A stretch of 64,000 bases of DNA from Aplysia californica. Taxonomy: Eukaryota > Mollusca > Gastropoda > Aplysiida > Aplysiidae. The stretch lies in the NCBI RefSeq assembly GCF_000002075.1, contig NW_004797402.1:531015-595014 (forward strand). The letters are read 5' to 3'. The notes under the pieces are model-generated. The model did no database searches. It was given only the letters and a program-made list of their open reading frames with translations, and had not been told where the DNA came from. The position numbers and the translations under genes are program-made. This document shows positions 26,001-39,293 of the stretch, in pieces. Positions within the stretch are counted from its first letter, which is position 1; every line of letters starts with the position of its first letter.

Positions 26001-29000
26001 TTAGGCTCTTCCCCACTGAAGGCAGAAGACAAGAGATCCATTATCACGCAAAGAACTTAATTGAGACATGTGTATACTAATGGCCTGTCTTGTTGTGCGT
26101 ATGCGTGAGTGCACCTAACCCTTGTAACATCTACTGGCATTGTAAATGACTAGGACAAATTTCTCCCTGCAAGACGAATAAAGATTGTCACTATCATTTT
26201 CATTGTCAGCTTTATTCTATAGAGTAACTGTATTTTTCAGGTGGGAAGCTGTATCGTACTCAGCGAGGGTTGGCCCTGACATACAAGGTCAAAGCAGCCT
26301 GCCCCACCCTCTTAAATGATCTCAATGACGTCTGTGAAGACAGTAAACATTTACAATCAGTCGTAGTTAGTGATCCAGCAGCATCTGAACGTTAACTCTT
26401 CTGCATGATGCCATTCTGTAATAGCTGCATGTCTGTTCTAATTGTTGTCTTGAGGAGTAGAGCCAGTCAGATGTATGGGGTAGCTGGGGAAGATCGGTTA
26501 ACACTATCCGTACCCTCTGGGATCATTTTGTACCCCCGGGGTTGTATGTACACAATCTCATAGATAGAATCGCCAGATGTATCAATGATATAAGAAAATG
26601 GATGTTCAAGAACAAATTAAAATTAAATGAGGATAAGACCGAAATATTATTTCTTCATAGCAGCGCATGCAATGAAATCGACAATATCAGAATAAACATC
26701 AATGGCCACGAAATATCAGCCCAAACTAAAATAAGAAATTTAGGTGTGGTGCTAGATCAAGATATGTCAATGAAATACCATGTATCCAATCTTTGTAAAA
26801 ATCTATATCTCCAGCTGAAGAAAATAGGGAGCATTAGAAAATATCTATCTGTTGGTGTCACCAAAACTTTAATAACATCACTTATATTGTCAAGGATTGA
26901 TTATTGCAATTCCTTACTGGCTGGTGTACCTGATGAACTCTTCTGCATGATGCCATTCTGTAATAGCTGCATGTCTGTTCTAATTACAACAACTACAAAG
27001 AGTACAAAATATTGCTGCCAAAATAATTACTAAAAAACTAAAGCAAGATCATGTGACTCCTATTTTAAAAGCATTACACTGGCTCCCAGTGAAAGAGCGT
27101 ATCATATATAAAATCTGTTTAACTTGCTACAAGTGCTTAAATGATTTATCACCGGACTATCTAAAACAGCTTTTAACACCCTATGTGCCTCCTAGAACGC
27201 TCAGATCATCTAGTGACAAAACAACCCTTGTTAAGCCTAAAATAAATTTCAAATCATATGGCCAACGCTCTTTTTCATATTTTGCCCCACTTGTTTGGAA
27301 TAGGCTTCCAAAAACTATCAGAGAAGCAGAAAATCTAGAAATTTTTAAGAAGAAACTAAAATCATTTCTATTTTCATCATATTTCGATTAGACAGAATGC
27401 ATCCAAGCTGTAGATCGTTGTGAGTTTGTATGTGCGTATGTGCATATGTATGTATGTGAGTATGTATATGTGTGTGGTGCGTGCGTGAGTGAATATGTGT
27501 TTGCATGAGTATGTAACACTATGTATCTTTAAAATTGATTTGTAAATCCATTATATGTATCATGTTAAGCGCATAGAGCATTGCATAAGTGGATATGCGC
27601 TATATAAATGCAATCCATTATTATTATTATTATTATTCACATTTTACAATACTTCTAGTATGAAGATCTCTTTGAAACTTTCAGTATTTCTCAAAAAATC
27701 ATTTTGACAGACTGCAATGCAAAGCGTACAGATCGGATTAACAAGAAAATTTCCTCTCTGGAAAATGGTGGCACAGAGTTTCCCATGTCGTATGGATACA
27801 ATAGTAAAACAAGACGTACGGATAGGGTTAAGTGGTGGCACAGAGTTCCCCACGTCGTATGGATACGACAGTAAAACAAGACGTACGGATAGGGTTAAGT
27901 GATGGTACAGAGTTCCCCATGTCATATGGATACGATAGTAAAACACGATGTACAGATAGGGTTAAGTGGTGGCACAGAGTTCCCCACGTTGTATGGATAC
28001 GATAGTAAAACACGACGTACGGATAGGATTAACAATCAAGTCTGTTAGAATCACCTTGATGATGACCGCGTGGGCGGGCAGGTTCACTCCCCAGGCCAGC
28101 GTGGCGGTACACACAAGCACCTTGACGTGACCCTCGGCGAAGTAACGCTCCACCAGGTTCCTGTCTTGTCGCAGCATCCCCGCGTGGTGGATCCCGAACC
28201 CATCGGCAAACATCTCACGAAGCTGCTTGTTCCTGCTCCGAAGCACCTGTGGAGATACAGCGCATTGTGAAGAATAAGTTGCCATGGTGTCCAAAGTGTT
28301 TCACAAGAACTCGTAATCGTGAGGTTACGGGTTCTGGGGTTCCAGCCGCAGGCCCGACGTTGCGTCCTTGGGAAAGGCACTTTACACTAATTTTCCTCAC
28401 TTCACCCAAGTGGGAATGGGTACCCGGCCATAGACAGCAAAAAATCTTGTCAGTATGTTAGTGTTTTATCACTTATGAATGGCTGCTTGCACTGTATGCT
28501 AAGGTTGTTTCAGAATGCTCTCAGGTCTGCTGGGGTAATAGTATAGATTATGAAGCGCATAGAGCGTACTGTTGAGCAGGGACCTGCGCTATACAAATGC
28601 TATCTATTATCTATTATTATAAACTCACAGTTTTCTGAGCATCTCCGAATCCCCGGTTCTGCTCTGGTGAGAAGAGGGTGATCTCCCCTTTGTTCCTGGC
28701 CAGCTCTATCAGGTTGAAGGCGGTGCGCACCGTCTCGTTCCGGGCATGAACAAACACCATCACCTGAGGAGGAAACAAATTGCCATGATGACCGTACCGT
28801 GTCTACCAACCTACAGAGTTTACACATGTGACGCATCGTGGTGAAATCAGGCGCTGGTCAGAAAAATGAAATCGGAGAAATTGGCATTTTTTCCCCCAAA
28901 TTGGGCATTTTTATCGAATTTGTACTTTTGGATTAACCTCTTTTACGTCTACATAAAAACACATTTCCAGGTGAATTTTACTGAAAAATATAGATTAAAG

Positions 29001-32000
29001 GCAAGAAATATATAAATTTTGAGTTTTCAAGGATCTCAAGCTATAGAAGTTGCCAAACTTTGGCAGCCATTTTCTCGCTAATTTTACCTCAGAAAACATT
29101 TTACCCCACCTCTTTCAATCTGAAATATCTCGACTTCTATTCAAGATAGAAGAGTAAAATTTTCACAGAAAGAAGGACAAATCAACAAGCTTTAAGATTA
29201 AACCGTTAACTCCATATGCCCAAAAATTGACGAGAGCCTGATTCCACTGCGTCATGACACATATGGTCGCTTTTTAGGACAAGCGGACTAACCCAGATTT
29301 CGGGGGTTTCCAGAAATCTTGACCTACACCAAAAGTGGGCATTGCCCTACCTATAGGAGAAGCTTGGTTTCATTGGTGTGTATATTTGTTTGGTTATAGA
29401 GAAAACTCTCCTTGTCTTTTAAAGAATCTGAACAACTGGCAAAAACTTTACCTTCGATTTTCTCAAAACAGCATTTTTCGGGACAGCCCCCTTGTGCTTA
29501 AAAGCCATCATATTATAATAAGAAGGATGATATTATGAAATCTAGTCATGAAATATGAATGCTTCCTCCTTTAAATTTCTAGGCTCTGAATTTACCAGAT
29601 TTACATAAAAAGAAAGAAATCTGCACATAACCCTGACCAAAGGAATAGAATGAACATGTAAACAGAGCATTTTAATATTTGTTCTAACATTTCTGGATAT
29701 ATTGAGGGAAAGACTGTATCGTAAGTACATCATAATCCGTTTGGTCTCACCTGATATCCTGCCCTCACTTGCTTGCTCACTTTCTCGTAGCACACCATGT
29801 TGAAGTCTCTGATCTGATTCATCTTGTTCACAGCTTTGATGCCTGGGGAAATGATCGATTGTACAGATTGTAAACATTTTACGCTCCCATCGACATGATT
29901 TAGACAGTTTTTTGAGTGTTTAAGTAGAGGTTTTACTGCGCTCGCAACTGCATAAGGTCAAATTAGCGCCAGAAGATTTAGAGGTGTTACAAGAGAGTAA
30001 CAAACATAAAAAAGAAGAAGGGGAGACAAGGACGATAGACGTTTGATAGGAAAGAAACAGCAAACCAAACCAGAGCAACCACAAACCACCCACTTAGACA
30101 GTTTAAGAGTCAGGCTGCTTCAGCTACGCCTGTCAGGTTCAGCCCTGGTGGAGAGGGATACAGTACCCCAGCACAATGACAGGTATACTTGACAAAATAA
30201 TTTCCCTGTTCAGGAATTGAACTCATGTCTTACATCATCATAATCATCAAAGCCTTTCTTACCCTGCATCAAGAGTGTGGTGCGTGGTGTGGTGTGGTGT
30301 GGTGAGGTAGGGTGGGGTGTGGTGTGGGGCGGTAGGGTAGGGTAGGGAGAGTCAGGCATACTATGGCATGAGCAAACACTTTCCACCTTTCCCTTTCCCG
30401 GGCTAGCCTCTTAAGGTTATTCCATGTCTTCCCAGTTTTCTGTGTATCTATCTCTGTGACTCTTCTCCAGGTTCCACTTGTCATTCCCAATAGTCTGCAG
30501 CAACAAGTATGGCAAATCCTTCACCAAGGACATTTTGGAATGCAACGAATGAAACAGCTCGCACGAACTGCAGTATACTGGCCTGGAATAGACTCCAATA
30601 TCATGGATCTGTGTCGCATAAGTGTCAAACATGCAATGAGCATCAAAACAACCCTTCGAAGGCACCAATTCATCCTTGGATGTTACCGGAGAAACCATGG
30701 AGTCGGGTGCACATAGATCATGCAGTACATTTCATGGGACACAACTGGTTGGTACCGATCGATTCTTACTCTAAGTATCCAATCATTCATCGAACATCGT
30801 CAACTTCCTGTTTACATCACCCCAGGAAAAACACGACTTTGTCATGTCTGTATCTTCGTGATTTCTTATGTGGTAAGCCTTATTTAATCAAAACCCAAAA
30901 GCACAACAGTAGGGCAGAGTCAGGTTTAGTATGGTATGGAATGATATTGTATAGCAAGAGCAAACACTTTCCACCTTTCCCTATCCCGGACTAGCCTCTT
31001 AATGTTATTCCATGTCTTCCCAGTTTTCTGTGTATCTATCTCTGTGACTCTTCTCCAGGTTCCACAAGGTCTTCTCATGTCTTACACACAATGGTAAATA
31101 ATCTTGTCTCTTCCTTAGCTCTCTATCGTTTTTTATCTGTCATTCCGACTTTTCCCGAAACTAAATGTGGTTAGGCTACCGGACTCGTAATCGTGAGGCC
31201 CAACATTGTGTCCTTGGGCAAGGCACTTTACACAAATTTTCCTCACTTCATCCAGGTAGGAATGGGTACCAGGCCATAGACAGCAAAAGATCTTGTCAGT
31301 ATGTTAGTGTTTTAGCGCCTATAAATGGCTGGTTGAACTGTAAGCTTCCCAGTAAGTTGAGGTTGTTTCAGAATGCTCTCAGGTTTGCTGGGGTAATAGA
31401 ATAGATTGTGAAGCGCATAGAGCTTGCTGTTGAGCGGGAATTTGCGCTATACAAATGCTATCTATTATCATTATTAAAATGAGGGTTACCAGGTGACTCT
31501 TTCCTCTAGAAGTCAAAGACAAAAGAACAAAAGTTACCGATAAAGGTCTGCTCCAGAGGCACGGGCCTGAAGCGTCCGTCAAAGAAGAAGAGGCCGGTGT
31601 AGGGGTTCACGTTGAGGAACATGGCCACGTCCAGGTAGTTGGGAAGTGTGGCGGAGAGGCCAACGATACGGATCATGCTCTGAGTACTCTCCACCTGTGT
31701 GAGTAAAAGGAAACAAGTAAATATATATTGGTGTGGTGTGGTGTGGTGTGGAGTGGTGTGGTGTGGTGTGGTGGGGAGTGGTGTGGTGGGTTGTGGTGGG
31801 GTGTGGTGAGGTGTGGGGTGGTGGGGTGTGCGGTGGTGGTGTGTGGTGGGGTGTGGTGGGGTGTGGGGTGGTGGGGTGTGCTTTGTTGTGGTTTTGTGTG
31901 GTGCGATGTGGTGTGGGGTGTGGTGTGGTGTGGCAGGGTGGAGTGCAGTTTGGTTTGGTGTGGTGTGGTGTGAGGGTGTGGTATGGTATGGTAAGGTATG

Positions 32001-32328
32001 GTATGGTATGGTATGGTATGGTATGGTATGGTATGGTATGGTATGGTATGGCATGGTATGGTATGGTATGGTATGGTGTGGTATGGTGTGGTATGGTATG
32101 GTATGGTATGGAATGGATTTGTATTGTATGGTGGAGTACAGTACAGTATGGTACGGTATGGTACAATACAATGTGGTTCTGTAAAGTATATGGTATTCAG
32201 CTAATGTCACTTTCAACACAAAGGTGGGGTCAACATTCACAGTATCCATCCACAGCAGGACTGAGCAAGTATCAGAGCACCATAAAAACTCGTAATCATT
32301 TTTTTTCAAAATTTAGTGCATGGGTGTT

Positions 32329-32363
<35 letters not shown>

Positions 32364-35300
32364 TGTGTATGTGCACATGTGTGCTTGTATGTAATGTGTA
32401 TGTATATGATATGTATGCGATGTCCACATTACACTCACACAATTTACACCTACATAAATATAACAATTCTCTTTATTTATTGGGGGCTCCAGTGGCTAAG
32501 TGAGCAGTGAGTTCAGACTCAGGTAAAGTCAAGCAAATGTCGGTGACACGCAGTTTAGATGGGTGGTCACTCGGGTGTGTCCTGGAGCAAGACACAACAA
32601 TCCTAGCTCAAAATACAGGGCGCTGCACAGTGGCGATTGGCAATGGCATGGTTGTAAATTGTTCGGTACTGGTGTAATATTGCGTATTTATGTATGTATT
32701 TGAGCATGTATTTAATTTATGTATGTATGTATTCATATGTATTTATGTATGTATATATGTGTGTGTATGTATGTATGTTTGCCATTGTAAACCAAATTGT
32801 CCTTCTGGATAAATAAAAGTGTAATTTATTATTTTATTTTTATTTAATTTTCATAAAATTTCACAGCAATATCCCACACACAGACACAAAATATCCACAA
32901 AATATCCACAACATATCCCGACCTGTCTCTTGGTTCGAGCCACGAGAGTCTCGATGACCGGACCTCGGTCGTCGTGCAGCAGGTGAACCTCGTCAATGAT
33001 GAGCAGACGCACCAGCTGAGCCAGGGCTACATCCCCGGTGCTCTTACGGGTCACAACGTCCCACTTCTCCGGGGTCGTCACGAGCATCTGAGGTGAGACA
33101 AGATGAGATGAGATGGAATGAAATGATTATTATTATTATTATTGTTATTATATAATGATAATGAAATAACATTAATAAAGAGAAGAAGGAGAAGAGGAGG
33201 AGGAGGAGGAGGAGGAGGAAGAGGAGGAGGAGGAGGAGGAGAAGAAAAAATAATATCATTTGTATAGCGCAACATCCTGCTCAACAGCAAGCTCTGCGTA
33301 CTTTATAATCTATATTATAAAAGATAGATGCCAACCCCACTGACGCTACAAAAGAAGCTATACGTGCCGACAGATGAACTGAGCAGGACGGCCCAATTTA
33401 TGACAGATACCAGACTTCAAGTGTGATGCATGCCATCGAGAATAAGAATAAGAATAAAAGATAGATGAGATGAGAGATAAACGAAACAGATGAGATGAGA
33501 TGGGTGAAATAGATGATATGAGATAAATGAAATAGATGAGATGAGATGAGTTAAATGAAATGGTTGAAATGAGATAGATGAGATCTCACATAGATAAAAC
33601 AACACCTGAGCTTAAATCCTACATTACCGAGGAGAAAAACCTTTAGACCACAAACCTGAGTTTTGAGGATCTCTTGCTTGCTGAGGCTCATGTCTCCCGT
33701 CAGTTCACGAACCGAGATACCCAGAGGTTCCAGGCGACCCCCGAAGTTCCGAACCATCTCAGCAGCCAGAGCCTTCATGGGAGCTACGTACACAATCTGA
33801 CAGACACACACAAAAAAAGGTCAACCAAAGAATTTGAAACGCATCCCCCCACCTCTAAGTTTTAGTAAGAGTTTTACAGCACTTGCAAAACAATAAAGTC
33901 ATATAGGTGCCGAAGATTAGAGGTGTTACCTCTAAAAAAAGGAAATCACTAACAAGTAAACTATAGACAAAACTAGGATGAATAATTTACTTAAAATTGA
34001 CATTGACAAAGCAGCCAGTGTTTTAATAAAACAACAAAAGACAAGTTTTGGACCCAGAGCCTTCAGAGCAGCTTCTACTTATGACTATCTGGAGACACAG
34101 ATAAAAAGTAAATCAGAGAATTTGTTACATATCTCTCACTTGGTGGGGAAATTTTTAAAAATTCTAACATAATCAGAAACATCTCGAACATCCACAAAAA
34201 TGTGTTTCTTAAATTGTGGACTTGCAATTTACATTGAGGTAGGAGCAAATATTACAAAACAGAAAAGACAATTTTGGACCAAGGGATACAGATAAAGATT
34301 CCATCAACAATCATATTGAACCACCCGCAGAGGCAAAATGTCCGACAAGTTATTATATTTCAAAATTGAGAACTCTGTATTTCTATAATCTGCATGGTCC
34401 AACAAACATGTGAAAATCTGGAGCAGACTGGTAGTAAAGGTTGTTTCAAAGTAAGTCAATCGTAAAATGAAGCACAAAAAAAGCCAAAATGCAGCTTTGA
34501 GAAATGATAGACAAGACTGGAAACAGCAACTCAAAAAACATAAACATTTACCAAATACAAAACCACCCAAATAGAAAGCCCTTGCCTGAGTGTGGGCCAA
34601 GAATTTGACACAAGACGAACAAATCAAAGTACAAAAAAAGCCAAAGTGCTGCTTTAAGAAAAGATATACAAGACTGGAAAACAGCAACTCAAAAAACATT
34701 AACATTAAAATGCATCAAAGATTAACCCACCCAAAACGAAAGCCTAGGTGTGTGTGTGAGGATCAAGAATTCTACACAAAGCGAAAAAATCAAAGTAGGC
34801 TACAAAAAAAAAGCCGAAATGCTGCTTTGAGAAATGATTATATACAAGACTGGAAAACAGCAACTCAAAAAAGCATTAAAATATATCAAAGATTCCCCCC
34901 CTCCCCCCAAAAAAAACAATCAAAGCCCATATTTGTGTGTGAGGGCCAAGAATTTTCCACAAACCTTAAACTCGTCCTTTTTGATGACTCCTTGCGACAT
35001 GTGCTGGCGTAACTGGTGCAGGATGGTCAACATTGCCACATTGGTCTTGCCAGCGCCGGTGGGCGCACAGATCAGCAGGTTCTCGTTTGTCTTGTAGGCC
35101 GAGTCGAACACCACCGATTGGATGCGGTTGAGGGCAGTCGTGTTCTTGAAAGCCAGTTGTCCGATCTGATCGTTGTGGACATGGACAGACAACGAGAAAG
35201 TCACATGTGTTACCGGTACCATATTATTGGTATAGTTTTAGTAAGTAAGAGTTTTACGGCACTTGCAACACAATAAAGTCATATGAGTGCTGAAGATTAG

Positions 35301-35845
35301 AGGTGTTACAAAGGAGTAACAAACACAAAAAAGGACGAGAGATCAGGACGATAGATCTTGGTAGGAAAGAAGGAGCAAACCACACCAGAGCACCCGCCAA
35401 CCACCCACACAGACAACAATAAAGTCACATGTGTTACCAGTACCATATTATCGATTTAGTTTTAGTAAGAGTTTTACAGCACTTGCAACACAATAAGGCC
35501 ATATAAGTGCCGAAGATTATAGTTATAGGTGTTTCAAGGGAGTAACAAACACTTAAAAGAAGGAGGAGAGATCAGGACGATAGATGTTTGATAGGAAAGA
35601 AGGAGCATACTACACCAGAGCACCCGCCAACCACCCACATATCATCGGTGCAGTGAGTCAGCTGCATTGGATGAGACTACAAAACAAATTGGTGTGCAGA
35701 TACTAATACAAAAAAGAAAAAAAAACCCAGCAACTGTTCTAGTCTATACTCTTTACACTTCAAACTTTTGATTTATAATTACTAAATAGTAGATCTTGCA
35801 TTGTCTACCCTTGATATTGTCAATTATAAGTCACACACACACATT

Positions 35846-35883
<38 letters not shown>

Positions 35884-36452
35884 NNNNNNNNNNNNNNNNN
35901 NNNNNNNNNNNNNNNNNNNNNNNNNNNNNNNNNNNNNNNNNNNNNNNNNNNNNNNNNNNNNNNNNNNNNNNNNNNNNNNNNNNNNNNNNNNNNNNNNNNN
36001 NNNNNNNNNNNNNNNNNNNNNNNNNNNNNNNNNNNNNNNNNNNNNNNNNNNNNNNNNNNNNNNNNNNNNNNNNNNNNNNNNNNNNNNNNNNNNNNNNNNN
36101 NNNNNNNNNNNNNNNNNNNNNNNNNNNNNNNNNNNNNNNNNNNNNNNNNNNNNNNNNNNNNNNNNNNNNNNNNNNNNNNNNNNNNNNNNNNNNNNNNNNN
36201 NNNNNNNNNNNNNNNNNNNNNNNNNNNNNNNNNNNNNNNNNNNNNNNNNNNNNNNNNNNNNNNNNNNNNNNNNNNNNNNNNNNNNNNNNNNNNNNNNNNN
36301 NNNNNNNNNNNNNNNNNNNNNNNNNNNNNNNNNNNNNNNNNNNNNNNNNNNNNNNNNNNNNNNNNNNNNNNNNNNNNNNNNNNNNNNNNNNNNNNNNNNN
36401 NNNNNNNNNNNNNNNNNNNNNNNNNNNNNNNNNNNNNNNNNNNNNNNNNNNN

Positions 36453-36487
<35 letters not shown>

Positions 36488-39234
36488 ACACACACAAATA
36501 CACACACACATCCCTCCTCCCCCCATCCCAACAATACCTCGTCAAGAGAAGAGATGGACACCCTCTCCTTGCCAATGTTCACTGGGGCCGCGTCACTCGG
36601 TGGGATGTTCACCTCTTCATACAGCTTCTCGTCTTTGCGAGTGAAACTCTCCGGGAGGGCCAACTAGAGAAACAGACGCAGAACTTAAACTGAAGCACAG
36701 ATGTCATCATCATCATCAGCATCATCATCAGCATCATCATCATCATCATCAATGGCAATTCGAATGGAGTTGTTTGGACGAGTGGAGGTGCCTCTGAGTA
36801 TAATGACAATGGAGCAGAAAAAAAACCTCGCTCTCGCTCGAAGATTTCTTCGTGGAGTCCACCAGGCCCATTAAGGAAACCCCAAAAAAAATCATCATCA
36901 ACAAATTCCAAACAATTTTCTTTTTTTTTTTTTTCCAAGGACAACAATTACTTCCATGGTGACAAATTTTCTCCAAAAATCATAAACATCCAGCAGCAAA
37001 TCAGGACACAGGACACACACAAAACTGAAACACAGATAGTTTTAGTCAGAATTTTACGGAACTTGCAACACAACAAGGTCATATAAGTGCCCAAGATTAG
37101 AGGAATTACAAGAGAGAAACAAACACACAAAAGAAGTACGAGAAATCAGGACGATAGATGTTTGATAGGAAAGAAGGAGCAAACCACACAAGAGCACCCG
37201 CAAACCACCCACAAACATAGATAAGTAGCCCTTGCACATACACCAAAACCACAAAGGGTATATGTGAGGCCGCATGGTGGAATCAGGCTCTCGTCAAAAT
37301 AATGAAATCGGAGAAAACAGCAGTTTTCTCCCTGCTGAGCAATCTTTATCAAATATTTGTTTCTTGGCTCAACACCTGTTATGTCCATTTACAAACACAT
37401 TCCTTGGAGGATTTCACCGAAAACGTTGATTTAAGGCACAAAAATATAAATTTACAGTTTCCAAGGACTCTCCAGCTTTGGAATGTACCTAGCTTTCGCG
37501 GCCATTTTCTCGCTAATTTTTCCTATTAAACCAGATGACCCCCACCTCCTTCAATACAATATATCTCCACTTCTATTGAAGATGGATGGGTAATTCTTTC
37601 ATTGAAAGCAAGACAAATGAACAAGCTTTAAGATGATACCAATAATTCTATGTGCCCCAAAATTGACGAGAGCCTGATTCCACCACGCCGCCTCACATGT
37701 CATGGTATTCACACTGGCATGAGATACTTATTGCAGCAACAAATTTTTCTCAACCAAGAGCAAACAGAAGCACACTGAAGATTCCACGACGTCAGGTGTC
37801 ATATGACACGCATTCAGCAAAGCAAGGATTTACGACACAATTTCTTAAAAAGCCATCTGTAGTTGCCAAAGCCTCTGATGAATCACAGGCAGAAAAGAGG
37901 AAAGCTTTGGTCATGGAAACTTTTTAACACCACCCCCGATAATACAACTGTTTACAAATCAAAAACTATCTTGGATTGTATCGGTTATCAGCCATGTACC
38001 AAAATTTTTAAAATAAAAAAATAGACTGAGACCCAGCAGCCAGTTAGGGAACATTGAACAAAAACTTTGTCAGGACCAGAACTAGAAACGGAAGGACTTC
38101 TGTAATGAGCGACCACCCCATCAAACATAGTAAAGAAGAGGCCTAACCCTAGATCTACCCCTACCCCTAGCCCTCAATTCTGCTGTCTCATAGTGGTCGC
38201 TCATTACGGAAGTCCTCCCCTAGAAGCAATAGCATCAGTCTCATACAGATGACAGAGTATCTGAAAAACAGGCTTTCTTGGGTCAGATAGAAAGGTAAAG
38301 AACATACAAGTCCCATCTAAATGCCATTTACCTTTGCACAGACAATGAGTTCGGAGGACTGTTTGGGCTAGATAAAAAAAAGAACATCAAAGTGCAATTT
38401 ACCTTTGCCCCTCCGACAAACGCGGATGACTGCCTAGCCTCCGCCAGCTTGTCAAACACGAAGGGATACCTCTCCTGGCGCACGTAGCTGGCAGACCGTC
38501 CGGAGAAGAGAGGAGCGGAAGCTGCCGCACGCAGAGCCGCCTCCCTGAAACACACACACAGACACACACGCACAATGTGGAGCTGTTGAAATAACTGTCT
38601 TTAGTTTTAGTAGAGGTTTTACGGCGCTTGCAACTGCATAAGGTCATATAAGTGCCGAAGATTACAGGTGTTACAAGAGAGTAACAAACATAAAAAAGAA
38701 GAAGGGGAGGTACGGACGATAGATGTTTGATAGGAAAGAAGGAGCAAACCACACCAGAGCACCCACCAACCAGCCACTTGAAATAACTGTGACCAACACA
38801 TTACTGGCGTCTGGGGTGTGGTGGTTAAGTGATTTGGCATGCACACAATAGACCAGAGTGCTCGTGTTCTGAATGGGGAAAACTATTGTAGAGTATCTCA
38901 GTCTTTCTGCTTGGCTTTTGTATCCCTCTCAGTTTAATTTTAGTAAGAGTTTAACGGCACTTGCAACATAATGAGGTCATATAAAAGCCGAAGATTAGAG
39001 GTGTTACAAGACAGTAACAAACACAGAAAAAAAGTAGGAGAGATCAGGACAATAGATGTTTGATAGGAAAGAAGGAGTAAACCACACCAGAGCACCCGCC
39101 AACCACCCGCTATCCCTCTCAGCCCTAGTCTCAGATAAGACCAGGAAAATCTATACAAGTCAATTGCAATCCTTAGCAACTTAAAGCATTGCAATATTGG
39201 AGGACACTGTTACTGCTCCAGTCAGAACACACCT

Positions 39235-39293
<59 letters not shown>

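Noticed and set aside
31506-32503. Long frames of VWYGM or YHTIP repeats, over 250 codons
   Set aside because: Pentanucleotide satellite read in open frames. Only the exon 12 part on the minus strand is real.
35796-36667. Frames of nearly 290 codons over 35.8-36.7 kb
   Set aside because: Mostly N and CA repeat. Only 36,538-36,663 (exon 8) is coding.
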